DNA of 64,000 bases from assembly GCA_038049695.1 (NCBI GenBank), contig CP142456.1, positions 42,822,001 through 42,886,000 on the forward strand, written 5' to 3'. Below, piece by piece: positions 11,191 through 23,860 of the stretch. Under the pieces are notes generated by a model. That model was not told the DNA's origin. It made no database searches and was given only the letters and a program-made list of their open reading frames with translations. How positions within the stretch are numbered: the first letter of the stretch is position 1; every line of letters starts with the position of its first letter. The DNA comes from Cinnamomum chago. Taxonomy: Eukaryota > Streptophyta > Magnoliopsida > Laurales > Lauraceae. Made by a program: the position numbers and the translations under genes.

Positions 11191-13368
11191 CCCGGGCTCA
11201 CAATGGACTAAGGTCAGTTTGACCTGACCAGTTATCGTGGACCGGGCCACTTGGGCCTAACCTGCCACTACGGACCGAGTCATTTGGGCCTGACCCATCA
11301 AAATCTACTCTTGCTCTAGAAGCTGGATAGAGAGCACCACACGAGTATAAAATATAGAGAAAATATCTATGCACAACACAAAGGGAGCCTGCAAACCAGG
11401 AACAAAAAAACAAAAGAAACCACCAGCCCATGAAATAAAAGAAAGGCAAGCAGCCCAGCAAAAAAGCCCAATAAGGAGAGATCTCCATTATTATTAGCAT
11501 GTACCTGTCAGCCTTGACTGATAGGTAAATGGTTAGGCCCTTAGGAAAAAAACGGTTTTGATAAATACACCATGGGCCACATACTAAAGGTAATTGGATA
11601 TTATGAATACTCTTGGACAGTGGATCAAATAATCCCTTCTTCAAGCAGCCTGAAGTCATAGGATTGAGAAACTGCACACATGGAGCATGTATCCAAACTC
11701 TAAAGTAATGCAGTAAAATATGAGAGGTTGAAAAGGTGTTCTTAGCTTGCAGTGTTTATTCTTCAAGACTGGGAATTAGAGCAACCCATTACTCCTAAAT
11801 CTCAAGCAAAGAGGGGGGAAAACGTTAAAGTAGAACACTTTTTCCCTCTCTTCCTTTTTCAACAGACAGAAAAAGGCAACATACAGAGTTGACAACTTCC
11901 CATGTGATGCATCTGAAACTGAAAATGGGAAATCCGTATACATACAGAGTTGAAAGCTAAAATATCAATATAGGTGTTCTACAATTTCATGGCAAAAGTG
12001 GTGAAAGCTGTATATGTATAGATTTCTATAGAAGATATTAAATCTCAACCATGTTAAAAGGGAAATCTATTTGTTATTGTGTGTACAGAATTACAGATTT
12101 CTAAAGAATCAAACATGGGAAAGGCACGTTGTATACACAACATATGAAATATGTTTCCATATGGCAACATGGGAAAAGCAAGGTGAAAATGGGAAATTTG
12201 TTTGGACATGGCATTTCTGCTTCTTCATACAGACCCAGAGTCAAATCTTCATATGATTAATACTAAAGGCCATAAGATATTATGAATACTCTTGGATAGT
12301 GGATCAAATAATTCCTTCTTCAAGCAACCCTTAGGACTGAGAAACTGCACAGAAGCAACATGTGTCCAAAGTAATGCAGTAAAACGTGAGACATGCTGAA
12401 AAAGTGTTCTTAGCTGGTATTATTTAACCTTCAAGACTGGGAATTAGAGCAATTAAAAAATTAAAACGTATACAATAATATGAATTATGAGCAATTGGAT
12501 AGAAGACTAATATGAAGCAGAAGGTATTAAATCGGAACCATATTTTTAAATGTTAAGCATCACTGATAATCTGAATTGCCAATTCAGTGATCAATGTGAA
12601 TAATTATAAGAATTTGAAAAAAAAAGCCGTCTCGCTGCAAAATTCGAATAATAGTCAGTCTTGAATCTGGGTTGTTCCTCACTAAAGAATTTCAATGCGA
12701 AAGATGTATGCCTCATTTGTGCATCATCCACTTATTTTTTCTTCAAGCCTTTTCAAATTAAAAAAGAAAATTAAGCAGATTTCCGATCACTGTGCCATTT
12801 TGTCAAACACCATATGCACATAGAGTTGACTAAAAAGAACCAATATAAAAAAAGAAAAAAATAGAAGAACACCATAACATTCACTGCACATATGGGCATA
12901 TATCAATATCCACATTGATCACCTAGTGGGCCCGAACATAGATAGATGATAAACAAAAAAACAAACCCAATGATTAATCCTAGCCATTGGAGCAGTGGGC
13001 TGACCAAAAAAGACCAAAGTAAATCGAAAAAAAACCCCAAAAGAACACCATAACATTCCATGCATATATGACCCTATATCAATATCTACATGGATTATCC
13101 AGTGCGCCTGAACACAGATAGGTGATAAACAGAACTCCAAAGCCATCAAATAATAGAACAGAGCAAGAACCCATCTAAATAAACATAGATTGAAATACAG
13201 AGTATTAATCAACAAAAAAAAAAATAGAAAACAATCAACTGATAAGAAGATATTGGCAGTGAGAGAAAGAATTGAAAAAAAAAAAAACACAGAAGTGGGG
13301 AAAATCTACACACTTGAAAGAAAAAAGAAAAAAAACAAATCAGAAGAACATGAATTAAGAAAAAAAAC
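11191..13368. repeat. Non-genic region with two pairs of direct repeats
   Basis: About 200 bases at 11575-11775 recur at about 12255-12450. They share GATATTATGAATACTCTTGG, GTGGATCAAATAAT, GAGAAACTGCACA, AGTAATGCAGTAAAA and TTCAAGACTGGGAATTAGAG. A second pair of about 125 bases lies at 12836-12960 and 13013-13138, sharing AGAACACCATAACATTC and ATATCAATATC. Long open frames here (for instance 11198-11677 minus) resemble no protein I know and look like chance. Confidence 0.6.
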
Positions 13369-13569
13369 TCAAATACCTAATATCCGGCCAAAAGTCAGAG
13401 CAACTCTTGCTTGAGAGTTGAGACTACTTGAAAGACCTCCAAAAATCTGAGTGATTGTTGTGGGGAGGGCTTCGGACGTAAAGCAACTATTGAGAGAAGA
13501 AGATAGAAAGAAGGAAAACGGTGCACTGATCTTTGGAGAGATCGATGGAGAGAGTTGCATCTTATCCAT
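13369..13569 (-). CDS. Possible first coding exon, unknown protein
   Basis: On the minus strand an ATG at 13569 follows a pyrimidine-rich leader of about 130 bases that looks like a plant 5' UTR. The frame runs 66 codons, Ser-rich at the start as in a transit peptide (MDKMQLSPSISPKIS). Near its end GATATTAG is followed by GTATTTG, a plausible donor at about 13377. I found no downstream exon and no family. A copia LTR sits at once upstream (13712), so any promoter would be disrupted or replaced. Confidence 0.25.
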   Translation of the reverse strand: MDKMQLSPSISPKISAPFSFFLSSSLNSCFTSEALPTTITQIFGGLSSSLNSQARVALTFGRILGI

Positions 13570-13711
13570 GATTTGAAACCATTACTCAAATGCAAAGAAT
13601 GAAGAGGATGAGAATTATGATAAGGGAATAAAGAGGAGTAGAGTAACGCACCCGTGGAAGAGGAAACGAAGAGAGAAGTTACGATTCTAGGGTGAATTTG
13701 AAAGTGTTCAC

Positions 13712-15400
13712 TGTTAGATTGTATGGTCTCAATCCATCAGTTGATGTAATAAATTGATTAATTTCTTTATTCATCAATAAAATCATGGTTTCCTTTCATG
13801 AGATGAATGGTGTTTTATTACTTAATGCACATGACCAATACATATGACATAATGGTTCATGAGATGAACCGGGTCCCATTAGTATATTAGATGTGATATA
13901 TGTATATGGATGAGATCCACATACAGGAGACATGTGTCACAAATCTTATACTTAAAATATCTTCACAACCAGTGATGAGACTGGGCATCTCATCTGATGA
14001 GGTTGCAGCACTTTGATCACTATGAGATAGTGTGATTTGCCTCAATCATCAGAATGGAAGATCATGGATTACGGTGCTAGTTCATTGGATGTATTGAAGG
14101 ACCATGAGAAGCACCTTATGAAACAATGTCTCAATTTTAAGGTCTGCTCTCATAATTCCCAAGCAATAGGCTCTCAATCCTAAGACATTGATGAACTCAA
14201 GTTTCTATCTATTCATTTGCTTTGAGTCACCAATGAGTGAGGCCAATTGTAGGTCAACACCTTGGTGTCTTGGGTACGTGGTAGTAGGACTGTAGGAACA
14301 TCCAATGGTCAAGATGGAATCTATCTATATTATCCCCTTGTGCCAATTAATGGATTTGTCATTAGTAAGTGCGCACCTATCTCGATTAAGAGTTAATTGG
14401 ATGGTACTGATGAACACTGTGATTAATTAGGGCTCAAGGATAATAAGATGTGGATCTAAGATTGGGTGGGACAGATTTATTCCAATTGATCCATAGATAA
14501 TGATAGAGGGGCCTACTTGTGGTACTGTGGAAGTTTAGGGTCTTCATTGTAATTTATTCGTAAGACTGGAGTGTAATTGCATTTATATAGTAGTATTATT
14601 TGCAATTAACTGTGGGCCCGGATTGCACATGAGATGTGGGGTCGCGGTGTCCCAGTTGGAGCCAGCTTTCTAAGGAATCCCTAGTGGTCCCCACGCTAGC
14701 CAAAGATATTAGAAAGTTACTAATCTTACTTGAACTCTAAAAAAAAGGAATTAGAAAGTTACTATTTATATTTGAAGTGAAACTTCTAATAGTGGTAATA
14801 GTAAGCTACTAATTTGTGTGGAAGTGTGACTTTTAATGCAATTAGTAAGAGAATCTTAAGAGGAGACCTAAAAGCTATAAATAGAGGAGTCTATAGGGCT
14901 AGACGTCCTATGCATATGAGCATCTAGGGATTCACGCCCAAAAACCTCTTTGTGCAAGTGTTGCACAAATTCTTCTCATCTTCTCTCTTCTAGTTCTCTT
15001 ATAGTTTCTTGGAGTTTCTAGTAGGGTCTTCTCTTGGAGATCCTACCCATCTTCTTGAGAAAAAAGATCTGATAGAGGGTTATAGCGTGGAAAACAACAA
15101 GGTCTTGAAGATCTCTAATTGCTTTAAGAAGAGTTCTTGTTCTAGTTAATTATCTTCTCCTTCATTAGAGCATTACCAGGCTCCAAAGGTATAATCTACT
15201 TCTCTACTTGTTGTAGATTATTTTGTTGCATGCAGTTGCTGATTACTATCTTCTAGATAGGTTATATTGTTGTACACGATTGATGAGAATGACGGATTGC
15301 ATCATGGATTGGGTTATAGCCTTCTGGATAGTTGATCCCTGAGTCAAGTGGATCAAAAAGTTTTTGAAAACCTATCCACGAGGCCCACCTACTTCCAACA
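13712..15400 (+). mobile_element. Solo LTR of copia family A
   Basis: This is 1689 bp running from TGTTAGATTGTATGG to CTTCCAACA, with the TG...CA ends of an LTR. It is homologous along its length to the LTRs at 26250-28010, 55819-60552 and 62904-63843. No primer-binding site follows and no polypurine tract precedes it, so it is a solo LTR. The 5-base flanks (TTCAC and CTCTC) do not match, so it may derive from recombination between two elements, or the duplication has decayed. Confidence 0.85.
14876..14883 (+). promoter_or_regulatory. TATA box of copia family A solo LTR
   Basis: TATAAATA lies at the same LTR position as TATATAAA at 27490 and 57060 and TATAAATA at 63340. Conservation among four copies supports a promoter role at the start of R. 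Confidence 0.6.
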
Positions 15401-15890
15401 CTCTCGACACATATGATTAATATTAAATGTGCCATTAATTAGTAGGGTTAAATGGGCCATTAATTAGAAAGGGCTGAACTTGGTATGAGGTCAGAAATTA
15501 TAAGATGGTCAAAATCAATCTCAAATTGGCAAGGAATTGGCAATTGGGATTCACTTCGCTCCATATATATATAACTGAATCATAAGATATAACTTTGATA
15601 AAGGGAAATGAAGTGATCAAGAGCAATCCAAAATATAGCAATGTAATTAAGAAGATATATGACTTCAGAAGATACGTAAATTAAGAACAAGCAAAGCTAT
15701 AGCACTTGTGAAGGTAACTAAGCATGTCAATCTCACAATCATAAAAGATATGCTAATGACAAAAAAAAAATCAAAATGAGATGGATACATAAAATTTATA
15801 ATGGTTCGGCCAACATCACCTACATCCACTATCATTATGATTGTTCTCTTGGTCTATAATATTCACTATTTGATGTTTGCATAGTAGCTC
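15401..15890. other. Non-genic; contains Sirevirus-type LTR motif
   Basis: AT-rich sequence. At about 15800-15832 ATAATGGTTCGGCCAA and CCTACATCCAC match the young Sirevirus LTR motif, so this is probably another old LTR piece. The 5 bases AGCTC at 15886-15890 are the left target duplication of the next element. Confidence 0.4.
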
Positions 15891-17555
15891 TGTTAGACCC
15901 CAACCCAGACTAACCCGATTTGTGTGTGATTAGTGTGTGCTTAGTCTTAAGTGGGTTTAGTTACCGTTGGGTTAGAAAATAATTAGTTTTCGTCCTGGAC
16001 ATAGCTTTGGAAATTTTTGAGAACGTTTAGTGTTAGTCAGACACGCTCAGGGAGGCCTGAGTATACGTGCAACCTTAGGGAGAATCATTTTTATTTTCGT
16101 TTTAATTATGATTTTTATTTCATTTGAATAGTTTTATTAGTCGTTACAACTTTCGTTTCAATCCGTCGGTATTTGAAGCCTAAAAACCCAAGTTTTGGCC
16201 AAAAAGGGTAAAATTGTCTTTTTATACCCAAATCTGGACACAAACTTCGAAATCTCAAAACCATATCAAAATTATACTTTTTGTAAACTAGATTTTTCGA
16301 GGAACATTTTATCCTTCTTCGTCGAGTTCATTCGAGGCCCGCAAGACCATGTTTTCGTCGACGCAAGGATTAGACCTAATGGGCCCCATTTGCAAAGTAT
16401 TTAAGTCATTCTCCTTCTCCCTCCTTTCATTCTCATTTCTTGCAACCCTAAAGAACCAAGCTCAAAGAGAAAACCCTCTTTTCTTCTACCTTTCTCCATC
16501 ATGTTTACCTTAGCTATGAGTTTCCAAATGAAATTCTAAGACCACTATTTTCTTCCTTTCATCCCAAGCTTTCTATTGATGCTATTTTCTTGAAAGTTAA
16601 AGTTAAGCAAGCTCTCCATCTTCTTCATTTCTTCTTGTTTGGGCATCTCTAGGTGAGAACTTCAACCCATCCCTTTAATGGAGTCTTTTTAACTATTAAA
16701 GATCTTGTTTTTCGTACATGCAAACCCTTTGTGGAAATGGGTTCTTTGTTTTCAAATTTGGTTGATTTTTGAATGGATTTTTCCATGGGGTCTTGTAGTG
16801 TTTGGCTTAGCTCTTGGGTAGGAGTACTGAAGAGGATTTGTTTGGCATTTGGGCAAAGGTAAGTAATCTCTATAGGTTGAATGTTACATGTATTTTGTGG
16901 ATTGTATTGTTACTTTTGAAACTTGCATATAACTTGTTATTAATCTTCATTGTTATGTTTTCCTTGGATTCTTCTTATGTGATTTCTATTCAAGTATATG
17001 CATTAATGTCAAGTGCTTTTCCAAACTCCTAGATTTCTATTTGATTTTTAAGCCCTTGTTTCATTAGAAAATTTGGGTTTGTTTTGGTAGAGTATGAAAA
17101 TGTGAAAATGACCCTTTGGAGAGCATGGAGGCTCAAGGGTGTCGCGACCCCGGACCGGGAATCCCAATCCGGGATCGGGACATTAGTGTGTAATGATAAT
17201 TGGTGATGATTACCTACATCCACAATATACAATTTATTTAATTTTCCACAGGTGTCCGCGGTGAGGATATCACAACCTTGCATGAATGTTTCTTTTTAAT
17301 GCGGAAGCGTGTAGCAAATCAAATAGTTAGACTATCTCTAGTCATGCAAGCATTAACATCAATATCAAACTGTATCAGAAAGAGCAATGATCTATAGCAT
17401 GTTTCCCAAAAGTTGTTAAAGTTAGATAAAATATCATTTAGTTACATTCCCCAAAATTAGAGGCCAACAAAGGCCAATATTACAAAATAATAACCCCAAA
17501 AGAATGGTTAATAAGTTCTTCCCAAAATGTTTCGCCTCTGGTAGCAACCCGATGT

Positions 17556-17647
17556 CTACATGACATCGTCAGCACGCCACTCAACTAGAGGCTGCAGCTC
17601 ACCTACCGCCTCCTCCGGCTCCTCCTCAAGGAAACCGGCAACGGGAC
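17556..17647 (-). CDS. Conserved 92-nt LTR exon-like segment (copy 1)
   Basis: After TTTGGTACTCAG, a 3' splice-site-like sequence with an upstream pyrimidine tract, the frame encodes PVAGF, LEEEPEEAVGE, LQPLVEWRADDVM and a TAG. The length to the stop is 92 nt, identical in six LTR copies of this family in the window. The first codon is split by the AG boundary. The peptide is acidic with no known domain. I infer a 3' exon of an LTR-encoded small protein; no upstream exon could be fixed. Confidence 0.5.
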
Positions 17648-18839
17648 CTGAGTACCAAAGCAAAGGATCAGACACGACGGTCTGGCAAGAGAGTGAGAAG
17701 ATACAACAACATGTAATAGATGAAATATCTCGAAAAGCAAGGAAATCTGTTAAAGCAAGAACTCTCATAAAATAGATAAATCATTTGCCAGAAACATGTA
17801 AACAAGATAAAACTCATAGGGTATCCAAGGAATCAGGAACAAGCAAGATGGCGACCACACGAAGCTAAGTCCTCTATCACTAAGGTGATAGAGTAACAAC
17901 TAGGCCCTGGTCTCAGTCACTCGAGGTGAGGAGAAACAGGGGATCTCATATAAATACATATGCATATACAATACTATACATGACCACGGTAGCGAGCCGG
18001 GCATCGGGGACCACAGTAGCAATCTGCGGTATCGGGACAAGACCACTGTAATGACCGGGTAGCGGGATCCAAACTGCAGCTGGCGGGACAAGAGGGGGAT
18101 CTCCAAGTCGGTGGATCAAACCAACGAGGTTATCCAAGCTTAGTGGTGCCGACTCATAGGTCAAATACAATCGAGACAATGCAAGTAAATCAGGTACAAA
18201 TATATATAATCAAACGGGCAAGACGGGGGTGCTCAAGGGCACACTGACATATCATGTGGTGCAATGCACTTCGGGTCAAGTAACCATTTCAAGTGTACAA
18301 CAATGCTTCGGAAAAACAAGTCATGTAATGTAAATCTTGGAAATGAAGAATATAATGAACTATACCAATTCGGGAAAGATAATGGTTTTAAGATCTAATT
18401 GAGTGAATAGGGGTCCCGTATGTCGATTGTGGAAATGACTTGGTACTCCTTGAGTTTGACGACATTCCGGGCTCCTTATCCACTTCTACGATTTTCAAAA
18501 CTTAAATTGAGCTCATGGTTATAACTAGATGTTATGATAGAAAAATCAAAACTATAAATGGTCCATCCTAAGTATGATGCCAACCCGGAACCATCGAGCA
18601 ATCTACTCAGTCACCGAAAGGAATAGAATTCGCGATACCCAAGGAAATAAACTTTGCATTTAGGTATGAAGAAGGTATCGTGTTGTTCCATCCCGTTCAA
18701 GATTGAAATAGGTTGAACTTCGATGCCTCCGAACCAACCGTGAAGAGCATCGGCTCAAGACGCTCTCACATATGGTCAAATGAGTCCAAGGAGGGTAGCC
18801 AAGGTCCACAAAAAAAATAAATCTCAAAACCCACTCGGT

Positions 18840-18956
18840 CCGATCGATCGGCCAAAATTTCTATACCAGAAATGCGCAGGGTCCGATCGATCGGCCCAAA
18901 AAGCCTTACAGTTAAAAGTCAGACCGATCGATCGGCCTGTAGGTCCGATCGATCGG
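18840..18956. repeat. Palindrome cluster CCGATCGATCGG x4
   Basis: Perfect 12-base palindromes lie at 18840, 18883, 18924 and 18945. The last two intervals are 41 and 21 bases. Homologous clusters lie in solo LTR 2 and solo LTR 3. Confidence 0.9.
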
Positions 18957-20255
18957 CACTGGGCGTGAAGCATGCCCGGGGACTTGATTTTTCTCCTTTT
19001 TGTTTCCTTTCCTTCCAACACCTCAACAACCACAATTAACTATGAACAAGGTGACTTAAACACATGATTCCAAGACATTAAATGAGGCTATCAAGATGTG
19101 TAAAGATCATTTATTTCAACCATGGAAAAATCAATGAAAGTAATCAATGAAAGCATGAAAACCATAAATACTTCACCAAACCATTTCAAACTTAAAAACA
19201 TCCAAACATTCACTTGCCTCAAGTCCAAGCTAGCCAAAAACAAGCCTCTACTCACTTCTTAAGCTCACTTCCAAGCTACAATCAAAAACCCCAAAAACAA
19301 CCCTAAAATGGGTTACACAAAGAATGAAAATGAAAGAACTTCCAATAATGCAAATGTAGCTTCCCTAAGGCTAGAAGATCACTAATCTAGGAGATGAATA
19401 AGATCACTTACTTGCAAGGTCCCCTAATGGCCAAGGTAAGCTCAAGGGAAGTCTCAAAGTTGATGGATTCTTCTAAAAATAGTATCAAGAGGAAGCTTGA
19501 GAGATGAGGAAGAGATTGGCAATCTCCATTTCTTGATTGATGAGCTCTTGGTGAGGCTTGGAGATGGAGAAGCAAGAAGAAGAAGAGAAAAGCAATGAAA
19601 AAAAACCCTAGACTCAATAGTTGAGCTGGAACATGAAAATGGAGAAGGAAGGGAAGGGTTCCTCTTTGTTAACACTTGGGTGGTTGGGTCCCACAACTTA
19701 AAGAAGCTATTTGGCTGAAATCATCTCTCTCGGGTCCTCGGATGAATTCGACGAAGAAGGAAGAAATGTTCTTCGAAATATCTAGTTTCCAAAAAGTGTA
19801 TGTTTCGCGAGTTTCGAGAATATTAAGTTTTGGGTACAGATTTTGTGTGAAATGACTGTTTTACCCTCAAGGCTATGAAATCGGGTTTCGGGGCCTCGAA
19901 TGGACACGGGATCAACATGAAAGTTGTAAGAATCCACAAGATGAATGCAACGGGCCAAAAACACAATTTAAAACATGTCGGGAAAATTTCACAAGAAAAT
20001 GCAAAGCCGAAAAAGGGAACCCCCAAAGGGCCCCACAAGCTATCAATCACTCCAAAAGGCCCAAAACTAGAATCAAGGCTATTCCAAACCCAACTAGACC
20101 AAAAACACTAATCAAGCTTAGCACTAAAATGCAACTTAATTAGCACTAATCGGGTTCACTCGGGTCGGGGTCTTACAAAGGGATTACAAGTGGTCTAAGG
20201 ATGAGAAGAGGGGAAGAAATGAATCAGAAATCACACAAGAGAAGGGTAGTTCTGC

Positions 20256-20405
20256 ACTCAGCGAGCACAGGCAGAAGCTTGTTCGCTCGAGCGACCAGGA
20301 CATTGCCTGGTCCGAGCGCAGACAGAAGTCTGTTCTGTCTATTGTCTGGCCTGGAACAAGACAAAGAGTTGTCCACTCGAGCAACCCCTGTGGTCAGCTC
20401 AAGCA
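20256..20405. repeat. Palindrome cluster of CGCTCGAGCG type
   Basis: One perfect TCGCTCGAGCGA at 20283, with degenerate versions CTCAGCGAGC (20258), GTCCGAGCGC (20310), CACTCGAGCAA (20373) and AGCTCAAGC (20396). It lies in the old solo LTR at the position where its relatives carry other palindromes. Confidence 0.65.
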
Positions 20406-21336
20406 AACCTGCCAGATTCAGGAAATGAGTTTTGTTTCCATTTGTGTATTTTCTTGAGGATTAAAAACTAGACTATGTTAAGGGCTTTAGCTTGATATTG
20501 TGTAAATGGAACTTCGTAATGTAATCCAACTTCGAGGACACCAATTCATATTATTTTTCTGACATTAAGTTTCAATTACACTAAGGTCAATGAATGGTCT
20601 CAACATATGCTTGATGGATTTCGTGTTTGAATTTCAATTTTGGTATGTTAAGTATCATCGTGTACTCATTTTGAATTTCAAGTATAAGCTCGTTTGAAGA
20701 TTTATTTCAAGTTTTTTAAAAAGGGGATCACTTCTTAAGTTCGTGTGCATATATAATTGTGCCTTTTGCTAGTCGTGCCTTTTCTTGTTTTGATAAGTGA
20801 TTTCCCCCTTTTTATCTCGACATGTTTAGACCGTGTTTCACATGTTTTATGCATTCATGAATTCAAGTGAACACCACTGAGCTTGGACTGCCCCTTCAGT
20901 CTGATCCAGTGTTCGGGGGTCCTTAAACAAGTGGACTATCTGCAGATTGGTTGTGTATTTTATTACACATCATGCGTATCCGGTTCCGTGGCTGGAATCC
21001 CCTTATATGTGGGAATCGTGTCTTGTTTATATTATGTATATTGTGCTCGTCGTGCGTGCTTACTCTTGTCATCATATACGATGGAGAAATGATGGGCTCA
21101 ATGTGGATTTTACTATTCATGATGTTATAAGTATTCATGCTAGCTTGTTTTAGTATCTTAACTTGTTTTGTATTTTAGTTTTGTTCATATTTTGAATTGT
21201 ACCATAGTTAAGTAATTGTTTCAAATCCAGTAAATCATTTATTATGATTTTCTTAAAATATCTATTGTTCCATGCTCATACCAAAATTGATTACCTACCA
21301 AACTGTCGTGTTTAACCCTTGTATTTTGGTGCCCAG

Positions 21337-21428
21337 GTGCAGGCGACGTTGCCTTTGAGGAGGATCGTCCGGAGGAGGCTCTTGAGCCACCCCCAGTCAA
21401 AGAGTGGCAACCCGACGACATCAATTAG
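21337..21428 (+). CDS. Conserved 92-nt LTR exon-like segment (diverged copy)
   Basis: After TTTTGGTGCCCAG the frame encodes AGDVAFEEDRPEEALEPPP, VKEWQPDDIN and TAG. It has the same length (92 nt), splice phase and stop position as the young copies although more than half of the residues differ. Shared positions include EE, PEEA, EP, P, EW and DD. This preservation across a diverged LTR is the best sign of coding constraint. Confidence 0.5.
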
Positions 21429-21822
21429 ACGTCGGGCGGAGTCTTGAGTATTCGCTTCAAATGCCTTGGGTTCTTTTGTTGTTCTGGGAATTGTATTGGC
21501 CTCTGTTGGCCTCTTATGGGTTGTAATAAAACTAAACTTACTTTTGTGTTAACTTTATAACTTGAATTTGATGGGAATGCTATGTTATATTTCCTACTTG
21601 TGATACCTTATCTTGATATCTCTATTCTTGCACTTGGAAATTTTATTCATGCTTGTCTTGATGTGATTTGCTACACGCTTCCGCAAATTTAATCGTGCGA
21701 GCTAGATTCCACGTGTCTCGGAATCCTCACCACGGGAACCTGTGGGAAATTAAATAAAATTCCTATTGGATCGACGCATCAATGTCGTGGGCCCGGTCCT
21801 CGGTTTGGGGTCGGACAAGCTC

Positions 21823-22082
21823 ACATCGAACCAATGGTATATCATCCATCCATTCATAAGGCCATTAGATAGCCTACCTAGGCACAAACACGGGTCAAAT
21901 GTCCTCCATACGCAACCAAGGTCACCTCTAGATCAACCCGGGGTTAAGGTCCTCATTTTCCATTTATTAATTGGGACTGGCAATAATATAACATCGGTAA
22001 GTAGTGAAGGAAAGAATATGTAATCATGTGACATCCATAACCAGTCAAGGAAAGCAGTATCAACTAGTCGAACCTTGGTAAA
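21823..22082. other. Short non-genic spacer
   Basis: Continuation of the host sequence of the old solo LTR. No gene or repeat recognised. Confidence 0.5.
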
Positions 22083-23860
22083 TGTCACACCTTTAGGTCT
22101 AAGGCCCCACTTTACCCAATTCACTCATTAAAGGTAATATTGGATGCTAAGAGAAGTGTATTTGGTGCTCTAAAGTCACAAGGCATCTAAGATCGCATTT
22201 AACAATCAAATCAGATTCCATTTCATAGCCCTAGACCCTACTTTGGGTGGCCACATGGGTCAAGGACAGGCCCCGCACTTGACTCATGTTTGGCACATCA
22301 ATAAGGGTCCACATGGAAGGTCAATGGGGTCTATAACAGATCAAAACACAAACACAATCAAAATCTAGATTGCACTGATTGTAATGTATGCGGTCGACAT
22401 CCTGCAGGAGGCGGTCGACCGACTCCACTAAGAAGTCAGGGTTTCACTGTCACGTCTGCTCTTAGTTATGTAGTGTACCTGGTCGACTAGGTACATGCCC
22501 GGTCGACCTGGTACACAGAGGATCCAGTAGTATAAACCCCACAACCAAACCTTGATTCTGGAATTTATGGAGTGTGGCCGGTCGACATCTTGAAGGGGCG
22601 GTCGACTGACTATACTGAGCTACTTGGGAACAAGTCTGTCATGTGCTCTCAGTTATATAGTGTACTTGGGCAACATCATGAAGGGGCGGTCGACCGACAA
22701 CACTGGTCGATCGACTGGGTACACACGAATTCTTGAATTTCGAGATTTACACAACCCTTTTTCGTCATCTAATTTTCCATCTAACTCCTTCAATTCCATC
22801 CCAAATTCATCCAAATTCATCATAACACATGGAAATCCCATAATCCGTCACAACTCCATCATCCATGGGCCATTGATCTGCCAAATGGGAGATCCTATCC
22901 AGCAATCACCATCAACCATAAATAGGGCTTAAAAAAGATAGATCTATGGATCAAATCATCAATAGAATAGAAATTTACAGCAATCAAAGGAAGAGAACAT
23001 GCATTCTATGCTAAATGAGTATATTGCACTTGCCTTTAGTCCAAATGAGGGCTCCTTTGCTTGCCCTTCTAAATCGAGGCTCAACTCCATAAGATCCAAG
23101 CTCTAGAGTCTCTGATCCACACCACAGCCCACCAAATCTCATACCTATAGAGATCTAAGTCTCCTGCACCTAATTCCCATGGAGAGAATGCATAAGAAGG
23201 GAAAATTCTAGGAGGAAAAGGAAGATCTACAAGAAAATGGAGCTAGGGAGAGAAACTCATCTTGTTTTGAAAAGGAGAAGGAAATCTAGCTAACGGGGAA
23301 GGTCTTCTAGCTTAGAAATGGCGGGAGTTTCAAGGGTCTCTTGATCTCTTGGTGGAGAAAACCCTAGATCTAAGAATTCTTTAGTGGAGGGAGAAGGGGA
23401 ATTGGAGGGAAACTGAAATGGAAGAGGGGGAAGAAGAGAGAAATGAGAGGGAAATGAGAGAAGAGAGGGAGAGATGGTTGTTTGGTGTGGGGTGGGTTTA
23501 GTCATATAAGAATTGGTTTGGGTGAGATATCCAACATGCCTAAACTTGTTTAATTGCTTTGTTAGTGAATTAAAGGGTATTTAAGATTTTGATTGCAAAA
23601 TCTCTAAGAGAAACCCTCCTGAAACTTAAAAATTACATTTAGGAGCTTCTAACTAGCTAAAAAATCCTAGTAAGTCCAATTAGACCCTTAACATATCTCG
23701 AAATCTGAAAAGACCCTAATTCCTATAAACTAGGCCTAATTGCTAGGAAATGACTAAACTACCCTTGCTAACCCTTATTAATTAGTATATATATAATTAA
23801 TATACTATAATTAGATATAATTAGCATATAATTATGCTAGTAAAGGGACGGGGCCTCACA
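22083..23860 (-). mobile_element. Gypsy-type solo LTR, separate family
   Basis: It starts TGTCACACCTTTAGG and ends ACGGGGCCTCACA, 1778 bp. The end words and an internal ACTTGCCTTTAGTCC resemble the young gypsy LTRs (ACTTGCCTCAAGTCC), giving the same minus orientation. It carries a cluster of eight GTCGAC-type motifs at 22391-22720. The 5-base flanks (GTAAA and AACTG) do not match, so the exact ends or history are uncertain. No internal region is seen. Confidence 0.6.
22391..22720. repeat. Palindrome cluster of GGTCGACC type, 8 motifs
   Basis: GGTCGAC-based motifs lie near 22392, 22411, 22480, 22500, 22579, 22597, 22685 and 22703. Two are the full CGGTCGACCG; the last is GGTCGATCGAC, a form between the GTCGAC and CGATCGATCG classes. 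Confidence 0.85.

Larger units (their letters stand above)
17140..20177 (-). mobile_element. Young gypsy solo LTR 1
   Basis: 3038 bp, starting TGTCGCGACCCCGGACCGGG and ending GGGTCGGGGTCTTACA, with the 5-base target duplication AAGGG (17135-17139, 20178-20182). Homology to the LTRs of the Tekay-like element places its coding orientation on the minus strand. It contains the 92-nt exon-like segment at 17556-17647 and four CCGATCGATCGG palindromes at 18840-18956. No internal sequence. Confidence 0.92.
15891..21817 (+). mobile_element. Old solo LTR of a Tekay-like gypsy relative, split by a younger solo LTR
   Basis: The LTR starts TGTTAGACCCCAACCC and ends GTTTGGGGTCGGACA. It is flanked by AGCTC on both sides (15886-15890 and 21818-21822). 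Without the 3038-bp insert at 17140-20177 it is about 2.88 kb. It is homologous in opposite orientation to the young 3-kb LTRs but clearly diverged. It keeps the conserved 92-nt exon-like segment (21337-21428) and a palindrome cluster of the CGCTCGAGCG type (20256-20405). No internal region is present, so it is a solo LTR. Confidence 0.8.

Noticed and set aside
11198..11677. 159-codon minus-strand frame
   Set aside because: Composition is erratic, no domain is recognisable and it overlaps a direct repeat. It looks like chance.
17946..18179. Open frame with TYESAPLSLDN and GLIHRLGDP shared by several LTRs
   Set aside because: The frame is broken by an indel in solo LTR 2 and by stops in the old LTR, so unlike the 92-nt segment it is not constrained.
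22391..22720. Regularly spaced repeats suggesting a CRISPR or centromeric satellite
   Set aside because: The motifs are short palindromes within a unique LTR context with uneven spacing.
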